From NCBI RefSeq assembly GCF_000332295.1, contig NZ_KB235930.1:2113895-2177894 (forward strand): a stretch of DNA of 64,000 bases, given 5' to 3'. Positions 27,206 to 36,200 of this stretch are shown here, one piece after another. Position numbers and translations under genes: made by a program. Each line of letters starts with the position of its first letter. Positions within the stretch are counted from its first letter, which is position 1. The notes beneath the pieces are model-generated. The model worked only from the letters and a program-made list of their open reading frames with translations. It was not told the origin of the DNA and searched no databases. The stretch comes from Fortiea contorta PCC 7126. GTDB taxonomy: Bacteria; Cyanobacteriota; Cyanobacteriia; Cyanobacteriales; Nostocaceae.

Positions 27206-27733
27206 TGCGAGTGGAGTCAATGCTACAGCAGTGGGTAGAGGTGCTATGGCGTCTGCAGGAAGTGCGACTGCCACAGGTGACTCGGCTAATGCTAGCGCCA
27301 TGAATGCCACAGCAGTGGGTAAAGGGACTGTAGCCAATCAGCAAAACGCCACCGCCACAGGTAACACCGCCCAAGCCACAGGTGGTTCTGCATCTGCTTA
27401 TGGTGATGCAGCTAATGCCAGTGGAGTCAATGCTACAGCAGTGGGTAGAGGTGCTACGGCGTCTGCAGGAAGTGCGACTGCCACAGGTGATGCAGCTAAT
27501 GCGAGTGGAGTCAATGCTACAGCAGTGGGTAAAGGAACTGTAGCCAATCAGCAAAACGCCACCGCCACAGGTAACACCGCCCAAGCTACAGGTGCTTCGG
27601 CATCTGCTTATGGTGATGCAGCTAATGCCAGTGGGTTAAATGCCACAGCAGTGGGTAAAGGCACTGTAGCCAATCAACAAAATGCCACCGCCACAGGTAA
27701 CACCGCCCAAGCCACAGGCGCTTCGGCATCTGC
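26641..27733 (+). repeat. Tandem 546-bp duplication inside the adhesin gene
   Basis: 26641-27186 and 27187-27733 are near-identical copies (offset 546, becoming 547 after the extra G). They differ at scattered positions such as GACGCCGCTAATGCG versus GATGCAGCTAATGCC. Each codes for 182 residues of head repeat. Confidence 0.85.
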
Positions 27734-30581
27734 TTACGGTGATGCAGCTAATGCTAGTGGAGTCAATGCTACTGCCGTTGGTAGAGGTGCTATGGCGTCT
27801 GGTGTGAGCGCGATCGCCACAGGTGATGCCGCCAATGCTAGTGGACAAAATGCGATCGCTACAGGTAACAGTGCCCAAGCAAATCAAGAAAATGCGATCG
27901 CCACAGGTAATGCTGCCAAAGCTCAGGGCATCTCAGCTATTGCTACAGGTAACAATGCTACCGTGGGCGCAGGTGCCGCAGGTTCTACTGCCATTGGACA
28001 AAATGCCACAGTAGCAGCCAATGCAGCTAATGCGATCGCTGTCGGCACTAATGCCCAAGCAACTCAAAATAATGCGATCGCCACAGGTAATAATGCTCAA
28101 GCTGCTGGTAATTCTGCATCAGCTTACGGTGATGGCGCTCATGCAAGTAAGCTGAATGCCACCGCCATTGGTAAAGGTGCTACAGCCTCCGGAGACAGTG
28201 CTATTGCCACAGGCGACACCGCCAGCGCCAGCGGACTCAATACCACAGCTATTGGTAAAGGTGCTACAGCCTCCGGGGACAGTGCTGTTGCCACAGGCGA
28301 CACCGCCAGCGCCAGCGGACTCAATACCACAGCCATTGGTAAAGGTTCTACAGCCTCCGGAGACAGTGCGATCGCTGCAGGTGATACAGCTAACGCCAGT
28401 AGATTGAATGCGATCGCCATTGGTAAAGGTTCTACAGCCTCCGGAGACAGTGCGATCGCCACAGGTGATACAGCTAAGGCCAGTGGACAAAATGCTATAG
28501 CCGCAGGCACTAACGCCACAGCCAATCAGCAAAACGCCACCGCTACAGGTAACGCCGCCCAAGCCACAGGTGTTTCCGCATCCGCTTACGGCGACGCTGC
28601 TAATGCTAGCGGACAAAATGCTGTAGCCATTGGTAAAACTTCCACAGCATCTGCAGAAAATACTATAGCTACAGGCACTAACGCCACAGCCAATCAGCAA
28701 AACGCCACCGCCACAGGTAACACCGCCCAGGCCACAGGTGTTTCTGCATCCGCTTATGGTGATGGCGCGGTTGCTAGCGGGATGAACGCCGCCGCCATCG
28801 GTAAAACTGCTACTGCATCTGGTAGTAATGCGGTAGCTACAGGTACTAACGCCACAGCCAATCAGCAAAACGCCACCGCCACAGGTAACGCCGCCCAAGC
28901 CACAGGCGCTTCTGCGTCCGCTTATGGTGATGGCGCGGTTGCTAGCGGGATGAACGCCGCCGCCATCGGTAAAACTGCTACTGCATCTGGTCAAAATACC
29001 GTAGCTACAGGTACTAACGCCACAGCCAATCAGCAAAACGCCACCGCCACAGGTAACGCCGCCCAAGCTACCGCCGCTTCTGCATCCGCTTACGGTGATG
29101 GCGCGGTTGCTAGCGGAGTTAATGCTACAGCTACAGGGTCTAAATCTACCGCCAGTGGCGCCAACGCGATCGCTAGCGGTAACACTGCTGTTGCTAGCGG
29201 TCAAAATTCCATCGCTTCAGGTACCAATGCCAGAGCAGTTGGCGACAATTCCATTGCTACAGGTCTTAACACCACAGCCACTGGTTTAAATGCTACCGCT
29301 ACCGGTGCTGGAGCCACAGCGATTGGAGACAATGCCACCGCCACTGGTGCTGGTGCTTACGCACAAGGTGCATTTGCTACCGCTACCGGCGCTGGTACCA
29401 GAGCCGTCGGCGATAACGTCATCGCCATTGGTAAAACTGTCACTGCCGATGGTAGTAATGCTACCGCCTATGGTAGTAATGCCACTGCCTCCGGTAACAA
29501 CGCAACTACCTACGGTAGCAACGCCGCCGCCATCGGTAGCAATTCCACCGCCTACGGTAGCGACGCTACAGCCATTCAAGACAACACCTCCGCCTATGGC
29601 TACGATGCCATGGCCAGTGGTGTTAATGCTACAGCTGTAGGTGCCGGGGCGACGGCTTCTGGTGCAAATTCCCTAGCTTCTGGGGCTGGTAATTTTAATG
29701 CCAACACTGGTACATTTGAGCAAGCAGCAACCGCATCTGGTAATCAATCGGTAGCTACAGGATTTGGCGCCAATGCCACGAAAACAAACGCTATCGCCGT
29801 CGGTGCAGCCAGCGCTCTGGGAGAATCAGCGATCGCCATTGGACAAGGTGCACAAGCTAGTCAATTGGGCACAGTAGCCATCGGTCGCAATGCCCAAGCT
29901 ACAGGTGATCCAGCCACCGCCGTTGGTGATTCCGCCGTAGCTGCAGGCATAGATTCTGCCGCCTTCGCCTACAGAGCCACAGCCAACGGTAATTACGCCA
30001 CAGCCCTAGGTACTGCTACGCAAGCTAGTGGTGTCAATTCTACAGCTATTGGTGCCAATGCTACAGCTTCTGGTACTAACTCTACAGCCATTGGCGCCGG
30101 TGCGATCGCTACTGGTGCAAACCAGATAGCTTTGGGAACACCTGCTAGCTACTACACCTTACCAGGGTTAGCGCCTTCAGGACAGTTTGTTGGTAGCGAT
30201 CGTCAGAGTGGCGAAAGACGCTTTGTCACAGTCGATCAATCTGGTAATTTAGGCACCGCTGCTGCTTTTTACGATCCAGCCACAGTGGAAAAAATCGAAA
30301 GAGGACTAGTTACCCTAGGTGAACAAATCCAATCTGTCGGCGCCCTCGCTGCAGCCCTATCATCTATTCCCAACACCATCGCATCTGGTAGCGGTGGCGG
30401 TTGCGGTGTGGGTGCAGGTGTTTATGGTGGTGCATTTGCTGGCGCGGTTGGTTGCGTGACTCGCCTCACCAGCACCATCACTTTTAATGCTGGTGGTTCC
30501 TTCACATCGGCGCCTGCTTCCTCCAGCTACAGCAGCTCTTCTAGCTTCATGGGACGCATCGGTTTATTCTTCCAGTTCTAA
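27201..30581 (+). CDS. YadA-like trimeric autotransporter adhesin, 3' part with membrane anchor
   Basis: Continuation of the adhesin after the one-base insertion. Residues run on with identical head repeats to about 30150. Then come a neck region (SYYTLPGLAPSGQFVGSD), a short helical or coiled segment (VEKIERGLVTLGEQIQSVGA), and a C-terminal YadA-anchor-like beta-barrel of about 100 residues ending GRIGLFFQF. The final Phe is the standard outer-membrane assembly signal. The piece has no start codon or signal peptide of its own in the true frame, so it is not an independent gene. The reading frame stays open without further damage for 3.4 kb, which argues for a recent mutation, a phase-variable state, or a base error. 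A terminator follows at 30595. Confidence 0.86.
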   Translation, partial: ANASGVNATAVGRGAMASAGSATATGDSANASAMNATAVGKGTVANQQNATATGNTAQATGGSASAYGDAANASGVNATAVGRGATASAGSATATGDAANASGVNATAVGKGTVANQQNATATGNTAQATGASASAYGDAANASGLNATAVGKGTVANQQNATATGNTAQATGASASAYGDAANASGVNATAVGRGAMASGVSAIATGDAANASGQNAIATGNSAQANQENAIATGNAAKAQGISAIATGNNATVGAGAAGSTAIGQNATVAANAANAIAVGTNAQATQNNAIATGNNAQAAGNSASAYGDGAHASKLNATAIGKGATASGDSAIATGDTASASGLNTTAIGKGATASGDSAVATGDTASASGLNTTAIGKGSTASGDSAIAAGDTANASRLNAIAIGKGSTASGDSAIATGDTAKASGQNAIAAGTNATANQQNATATGNAAQATGVSASAYGDAANASGQNAVAIGKTSTASAENTIATGTNATANQQNATATGNTAQATGVSASAYGDGAVASGMNAAAIGKTATASGSNAVATGTNATANQQNATATGNAAQATGASASAYGDGAVASGMNAAAIGKTATASGQNTVATGTNATANQQNATATGNAAQATAASASAYGDGAVASGVNATATGSKSTASGANAIASGNTAVASGQNSIASGTNARAVGDNSIATGLNTTATGLNATATGAGATAIGDNATATGAGAYAQGAFATATGAGTRAVGDNVIAIGKTVTADGSNATAYGSNATASGNNATTYGSNAAAIGSNSTAYGSDATAIQDNTSAYGYDAMASGVNATAVGAGATASGANSLASGAGNFNANTGTFEQAATASGNQSVATGFGANATKTNAIAVGAASALGESAIAIGQGAQASQLGTVAIGRNAQATGDPATAVGDSAVAAGIDSAAFAYRATANGNYATALGTATQASGVNSTAIGANATASGTNSTAIGAGAIATGANQIALGTPASYYTLPGLAPSGQFVGSDRQSGERRFVTVDQSGNLGTAAAFYDPATVEKIERGLVTLGEQIQSVGALAAALSSIPNTIASGSGGGCGVGAGVYGGAFAGAVGCVTRLTSTITFNAGGSFTSAPASSSYSSSSSFMGRIGLFFQF

Positions 30582-30594
30582 CGCTGTGATTGAG

Positions 30595-30641
30595 AGCAGA
30601 AAGCAGAGATGAATAATTTTGTTCCTGCTTTCTGCTTTTTT
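30595..30641 (+). terminator. Intrinsic terminator after the adhesin
   Basis: AGCAGAAAGCAG (30595-30606) pairs perfectly with CTGCTTTCTGCT (30625-30636), followed by TTTTTA. Confidence 0.9.
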
Positions 30642-30760
30642 ATACCAAATTGCCAGCAATTGTTAAACAAATAATACAACTACACGCAACTTGGTATCAG
30701 ATGTGCCACAACTGATTCATTTCTTTCCCAACAACTTTTAATGCCATAGGGTCTCACATC

Positions 30761-31162
30761 ATGAAATTCAAAGCGATCGCCGTTTCTATCGTCTCCGCTT
30801 TTCTCTTTTCTCTATTGCTCACTTCTTTGAATAGCCAAGCTCAAAACCGCCCCCAACCCACCCGTAATAACAGCAATACCAACACAGCTACACCAAATGA
30901 TTGGTCAAAAATTCCCAGAACTGAAGCAGAATTTATGCAAGGTTGTATGGGACAACAAAGTCTACAACCAGCCCAAAGAAATGCTAAACAAAATTTTTGT
31001 CAATGTGCTTTTAGTGCTTATAAATCTCGATATAATCCCCAGACTTTCTCTCAAATTAATGCCTTGGCTGTAAAAGTTGGACAAGATGGACCCCGCCTAG
31101 TTAACCTAATGATGAAGCCTGAATTAGACCGTTGTTCCAACCAAAATAATTATCATCCATAA
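30761..31162 (+). CDS. Small secreted protein of unknown function
   Basis: A 133-residue protein with a Sec signal peptide (IVSAFLFSLLLTSLNSQAQ) and an Asn/Thr/Pro-rich linker, then a compact domain with three clustered Cys (GCMGQQ, then NFCQCAFSAY) and a later Cys near the C-terminus. The even number of Cys suggests disulfides outside the cytoplasm. I do not recognise the family. It is followed after only six bases by the TPR gene at 31169, so the two are probably cotranscribed. They lie just behind the adhesin terminator and may serve envelope functions; this is inference from position only. Confidence 0.72.
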   Translation: MKFKAIAVSIVSAFLFSLLLTSLNSQAQNRPQPTRNNSNTNTATPNDWSKIPRTEAEFMQGCMGQQSLQPAQRNAKQNFCQCAFSAYKSRYNPQTFSQINALAVKVGQDGPRLVNLMMKPELDRCSNQNNYHP

Positions 31163-31168
31163 CTGAAT

Positions 31169-32071
31169 ATGCATTGCTTGAGTCGTCGTGTCATTGCTCA
31201 TTTGTATCCACTAGGTTATTTACTAGGAATAGGAATATTTTGGACAACTTTATCCACAAATATTCAAGCTCAAGAAACACCCAGTAATCAACCACCAGTT
31301 GTCAATTCTTCTTTAAGTGCAGAAGAAAACTTTCAACGTGGTAATCTCACTCGCGCCATTCAACAATGGAGCCGTGATATTAAAAGTGGTACTAATGCCA
31401 TTGAAGCTTTGTTTAATCGCTCCCAAGCTTATATTTTACTCAAGCAATACGACTTTGCTGTCCAAGATTTAAATCAACTAGTTCAAATCCAAGGAAAAAA
31501 TACCCCCGCCCGTGTGTTTATGGTGCGGGGAATTGCCCTCAGTGAACTCAACCAATTACCAGCAGCAATTGAAAGTTTTAACCAAGCAGAAAAGCTCCAA
31601 CCTTCTCCTCTGATTTATAGTAATCGTGCGCTGGTATATCAACGGGCTGGACAATTACCCCAAGCTCTAGAAGATTTAAGTAAATCAGTTCAAGTCGCAC
31701 CAACCTTTATTAATCGCTTAAATCTCGCAAATGTAAGGATTCAACTTGGTCAATTTCAGCAAGTAGTTGCAGAAATGAATCAATTAATAGCTACAGAAAA
31801 ATCATTTTTTCCATCTTATATCACTCGCGGTATAGCCTATTACAACCTAGGGCAATATGAAGCAGCAATTCGTGATTTCGTCTTCAGTCTCAAAATTTTT
31901 CCCGACCAACCAGAAGCCTATTATTATGCAGGTTTATCGTTTGCTAAATTGAACCACAAAGAAGATGCATCACGCAACCTCATTCGTTCAGCCGAAATAT
32001 ATCTGCAACGCAACCAATCTCAGAGCTACCGCCAAGTTCTAGAAAAAATCAACGAACTCAACCTGCAATAG
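31169..32071 (+). CDS. Secreted TPR protein
   Basis: A 300-residue protein with an N-terminal signal segment (YLLGIGIFWTTLSTNIQAQ) and about six TPR motifs from residue 50 on (for example AIQQWSRDIKSGTNAIEALF and YYNLGQYEAAIRDFVFSLKI). It is probably periplasmic or lipid-surface exposed and serves in protein assembly or scaffolding. It is adjacent to the small secreted protein (6-bp spacing), suggesting a two-gene operon. Confidence 0.78.
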   Translation: MHCLSRRVIAHLYPLGYLLGIGIFWTTLSTNIQAQETPSNQPPVVNSSLSAEENFQRGNLTRAIQQWSRDIKSGTNAIEALFNRSQAYILLKQYDFAVQDLNQLVQIQGKNTPARVFMVRGIALSELNQLPAAIESFNQAEKLQPSPLIYSNRALVYQRAGQLPQALEDLSKSVQVAPTFINRLNLANVRIQLGQFQQVVAEMNQLIATEKSFFPSYITRGIAYYNLGQYEAAIRDFVFSLKIFPDQPEAYYYAGLSFAKLNHKEDASRNLIRSAEIYLQRNQSQSYRQVLEKINELNLQ

Positions 32072-32380
32072 AGTTGAGATCAACCTGAGATTCAGCTTGT
32101 AACGATTTCCAACAATATACCTGCCTTGAAAATAGAGCACGAGAGAGCCACTCCTATCTCAGCGCTTTTGAAAAATTGATTGCAACAGTAATCATTTTCT
32201 CTATTCCTTAGCCTCTAGTTCCTAACCCCTATATTCAAGGTAGGTTTAATAAAGTAAAGTACGTAATTTTACTGCTTTCAAAATTATTTTAGAGTGAAAT
32301 AATTGACTTATTTGGAGACAGTATTTAAATACATATTTCTCCATTTAATCCTACTAACGACAATCAGCAGAGGTAAATTT
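32072..32380. other. Intergenic region without recognised features
   Basis: About 310 bp between the TPR gene and the small unknown gene. The open frame can be extended upstream to a TTG at 32303, but that extension is hydrophobic, unsupported by a ribosome site and probably untranslated. I see no repeat or terminator of note. Confidence 0.5.
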
Positions 32381-32650
32381 ATGCCCACAGTTCAACAGAA
32401 AGTGTATCTCATTACTGAACAACAGCACGAAGGATTAATGAACTATCTTCTTAATCGTCCATACCGCGAAGTTGCTGCTGGAGTTCAGTTTTTGACTAAC
32501 GCTCCTACTACTATTCTCAATGTAGAAGTTCCTGAAGAAAAGTTAGCAAATCCTGATGCAGAGCAAGCATCTCAATCTAGTAATGAAGAGGAACCAGCAA
32601 TAGAAATAGTTCCCGCTTCCACACAAGAGTCTGTCTTTGGTCGTGCCTAA
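32381..32650 (+). CDS. Small acidic protein of unknown function
   Basis: Eighty-nine residues from ATG 32381, which follows AGAGG by eight bases. The N-terminal 50 residues (VYLITEQQHEGLMNYLLNRP, then YREVAAGVQFLTNAP) look folded. The C-terminal 35 are acidic and Ser/Gln-rich, probably disordered. No signal peptide or membrane helix. Family not recognised. It precedes the giant gene by 630 bp and is probably transcribed separately. Confidence 0.6.
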   Translation: MPTVQQKVYLITEQQHEGLMNYLLNRPYREVAAGVQFLTNAPTTILNVEVPEEKLANPDAEQASQSSNEEEPAIEIVPASTQESVFGRA

Positions 32651-32720
32651 AACTGTTAACGGTCTAGACTAAATTAAAATCTGGTTCAGCTAAGAAATAT
32701 TTATAGATACTGACTCTGTG

Positions 32721-32748
32721 TAGAGACGAAGTAAAAGCAACGTCTCTA
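32721..32748. repeat. Inverted repeat TAGAGACG / CGTCTCTA
   Basis: Eight-base arms separated by 12 bases, 70 bp after the small acidic protein gene. It is related to the longer palindrome at 7356-7382 and may terminate transcription. Confidence 0.55.
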
Positions 32749-33280
32749 TGCAGATTATCGTCTGCTGAAATTATCTGAATTGAACCATATTTATCTATAA
32801 AATTGCATATAAATTCTGAGAGCTATATGTACTGAAAATTTAAGCATAATACATATTCTGTGACGGCATTATAAACTTGCATTTTTATTTCATGAGCAGA
32901 CGCAGCATGAAATACTTTCAATTTACTGTCATCACAATAATTTGAGCCCACCAATTGTCTGTCTCATTAATTATGATGGGTGTCATTTTGTAGTGAGGAC
33001 TTTAGTTAAGGAAATTGTAGGTTGGGGAACCACTCATGTGCGTATTTCCCCCCCCGTTGAATGAAGTGGCGTTTGAGGAACGTAGACCCGCAAAGTAACC
33101 CAACATTCCTGCAATTTTTTGGGTTTCGCTTGCGCCTCAATACAACCTACACAAAATTTGTTTTCTAACTCTAAATGAACGTATTGGGATATGAAGACAT
33201 AGCCATTTTTACAAATCATTTAAGATTCCTCTAGACTATTTCTCTTTAACAAACACTATATTCAATCAAAGAAAGGTAAT
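32749..33280. other. Leader region of the giant gene with a MITE-like repeat
   Basis: No gene is recognised. An inverted-repeat element lies at 33017-33150. The giant gene's promoter could be downstream of it (33151-33260) or within the AT-rich part before it. GAAAGG at 33272-33277 serves as ribosome site. Confidence 0.5.
33017..33150. repeat. 134-bp MITE-like element
   Basis: GTAGGTTG (33017-33024) and CAACCTAC (33143-33150) are terminal inverted repeats. The interior has GGGTTTCGCTTGCGCCTCAA, typical of dispersed Nostoc-type intergenic repeats. Confidence 0.6.
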
Positions 33281-36200
33281 ATGTTCACTGAAAATTCTCA
33301 AGCTGATTTCAATCCTTTATTGCCTGCTACCAACTTAACTGGAATCATCAATAATAACCAAACAGATAATTTGTCAATAAATGGGCGCAAAGAAATTGCT
33401 TTTGTTGATTCTCGGTTAGATAATTATCAAACCCTAGTTCAGGGTTTAGAGCAGAACATAAAGGTTGTAGTTTTAGATAGCAATTGGGATGAAATTAACC
33501 AGATAACTCAAATTTTAAGTTCTCAAAATCAGGCACTAGATGCGATTCATATTTTCAGTCATGGTGCATCTGGAGCTATTGAATTAGGTAATACAGTTTT
33601 AAATCAAAGCAATTTAGGGAATTATCAAAATTCGCTGACAACTTGGGGACAATCTCTCAAACAAGGGGGAGATTTACTCTTTTATGGATGTAACGTAGCC
33701 GCAGGAATAATAGGTGAAGATTTTATCCAAGATATCAGTCAAATTACAGGAGCAGATGTAGCAGCTTCTGATGATGTGACAGGAAGTGCAGATTTAGGTG
33801 GTAACTGGACATTAGAGGTACACACAGGAAACATCTCTTCATACCTTCCCCTCCAAGCTTCAGTATTGCAAGCATACAAATCTATTCTGCCGATTTATTC
33901 TGGTACTCAGAATCTCAGTAGCGCAACTTTTAACGACAACATTATCATTACGGGTGACACCACACTGAATGTAACCGGTGATTTGACCCTTGGTAATCTA
34001 GGTAAAATTCTCGGAGATGGCGTAGGTGTATTAGATAACCTAACGATCAAAGCGACTGGTAAAGTTACTCTAGGAGGCTGGGTTGGTGGTGACGGACTCA
34101 ACAACATCAAAATAGAAGCCAAGAGCATTAGTGTTCTAGAAGGAGTACAAATTAATACCCCTGGCGATATTTTCTTTGAGGCTAAGAATAACTCTAATGC
34201 TTTACTAAATCTGTTACCTGGTAACGTTGTCAACAACTTAGAAGCCAAAATAATTTTAGAAAATAATGTCTTTCTGGAAGCTGGAAATATCTCGCTGAAA
34301 GCAGAAGCATCAGACAAAAATCCCACCGATGAAATAAATAAATTTGTCAACGGTTTTGTAGTCAAACCTTTATTAGCCTATGGTGAGGCGATTGCGTCTT
34401 TGCCAGTTAGTGTAGTCCTGAGAGATTCATCAGCAAGTGTCGCCTTGGGCAATAATGCCAAACTTACTAGTAGTGGAGATATTGAGATTTCGGCTACCTC
34501 CAAAGCAGATAGCACCGCCAAAGCATTGAGTAAGTATTTCAGCATTGGCTATAGCGGTGCTAATGCATCTGCAACGACTACAATCGGTCAGGGTGCCGTG
34601 ATCAAGGCAGATAGAGATGTCAACATCCTATCCGATGCCAATGCCGTTGCTAAAATGACCACCCGCACCTTGAAGAATCTGGGTGAATCTCCCACAGATC
34701 CAACTGGAACAGCAATCTCGTTAGCGATCGCTAATGCCACATTGACTTCTAAAACCACCGTATCTCAAGGCGCATCAATCGAGGCGGGCGGTAATGCCAA
34801 CATTGTCGCTAAAGGTAAAACAGAGCGAGAAGCTAGTTCTGAAGTAGGAGCCTACGGTGCTGATGGTAAAGCCGGAATATCCATAGGATTAGGCTTCTCT
34901 AAAGCAGACGTTAACACCTTTGTAGGTGGTCAAGTTAGCTCAGGTAGCACCTTAGAACATAAATTTGATCCCGCATCGGCAGTAAGTAGTGATAAAGATA
35001 CTATTACTATTACGAATCACGGTTTTAAAGACGGTCAAGCCGTCATCTACAAAAACAATAATGATGCAGACTCCAATATTGGGGAACTAGAGGACAGCAC
35101 CACATACTTTGTCAAGGTCGTGGATACAAACACGATCAAATTAGCAGAATCTGCCTCCGATTTGGAAGATGAAAAATTTATCGACCTCGATACAGAGGGA
35201 GTACAAGGTAAGACTCACATCCTCAAAGATCCAGGTATCCGAGTTGTTGCTCAACTAGAAAGTGAAGATGCCGCTGATGCCACCGCAGGCGTAGGTGGAG
35301 ATCCTTCAATCGCAGACAATATTGAAAAACCAGAAATTGCTGTCAACAAACTCATCGAAAAACTCACCGAAGATAACTACAGCAAAAACTCAAATTCTGG
35401 TGGTAGTGGTGCCAGCTCTAGTGTAACTGGGGCAGGGGCATTTGTGTTTTCCAAGATAGACAACAATGTTACTGCAACTACGGGTAGCAATGCCGTTTTA
35501 ACATCTAAGGCAGATGTTAGCGTCCAGGCAAGTGTCTCAGAAAACATCAAAACTGCCGCAGAAGCATCGACAGAAGACCCCGAAGGTTCAAACAACCAAG
35601 CGAAGAAGGCAGCAGCGAGTGCAGCAGTAATCGTTGGACTTTATAGCAACAATGCCCAAACCACAATCGAAAGTAATGCAGTTATTGATGCTAGCAAGGA
35701 CGTACGGATCACATCCGAAGTTGCTTATCCCTTCCGCATAGAACCATTATCACGTTTTATTCCCAGCGAAGTAGGAAAAACATTAAAAGAAGAGGGATTT
35801 AGTGGCGTAACCAGTTATTTGGATGGCAAGTTAGGTATCCAAAGTGAACTGCTCAATTCTTGGGCAGTAAGTACCTCAAAGACTAAGGGAGAAGTCGGTT
35901 TAGCTGGTTCGGTAAACTATCAGCAATTTACCAACAATTCTCAGGCAATTGTCAAATCCGGTGCAAAGATAAATCAGAACCAGGAATTTAAGCCGAAAAC
36001 TGACGACCAGAGTGTTTCTGTTGAAGCCACAACAGAAATGCAACTGATTAACGTCACAGGTGTATTCAAATTCGATCTCTCAATTGAATCAGCACAAGAG
36101 TTAGTCCAGAAAAAAGATCCTTTAGCAATTTACAATCCGGTTGGCTCTAGCGATGGTAAAGGAGGGGTTGGCGGAGCCTTCTTCCTGATGTTTAATGACA

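Noticed and set aside
24173-29204. Long antisense and alternate-frame ORFs across the YadA-like gene (Cys/Gly-rich or Pro/Leu-rich)
   Set aside because: They are shadows of low-complexity head repeats in the true frame; no signal or start supports them.
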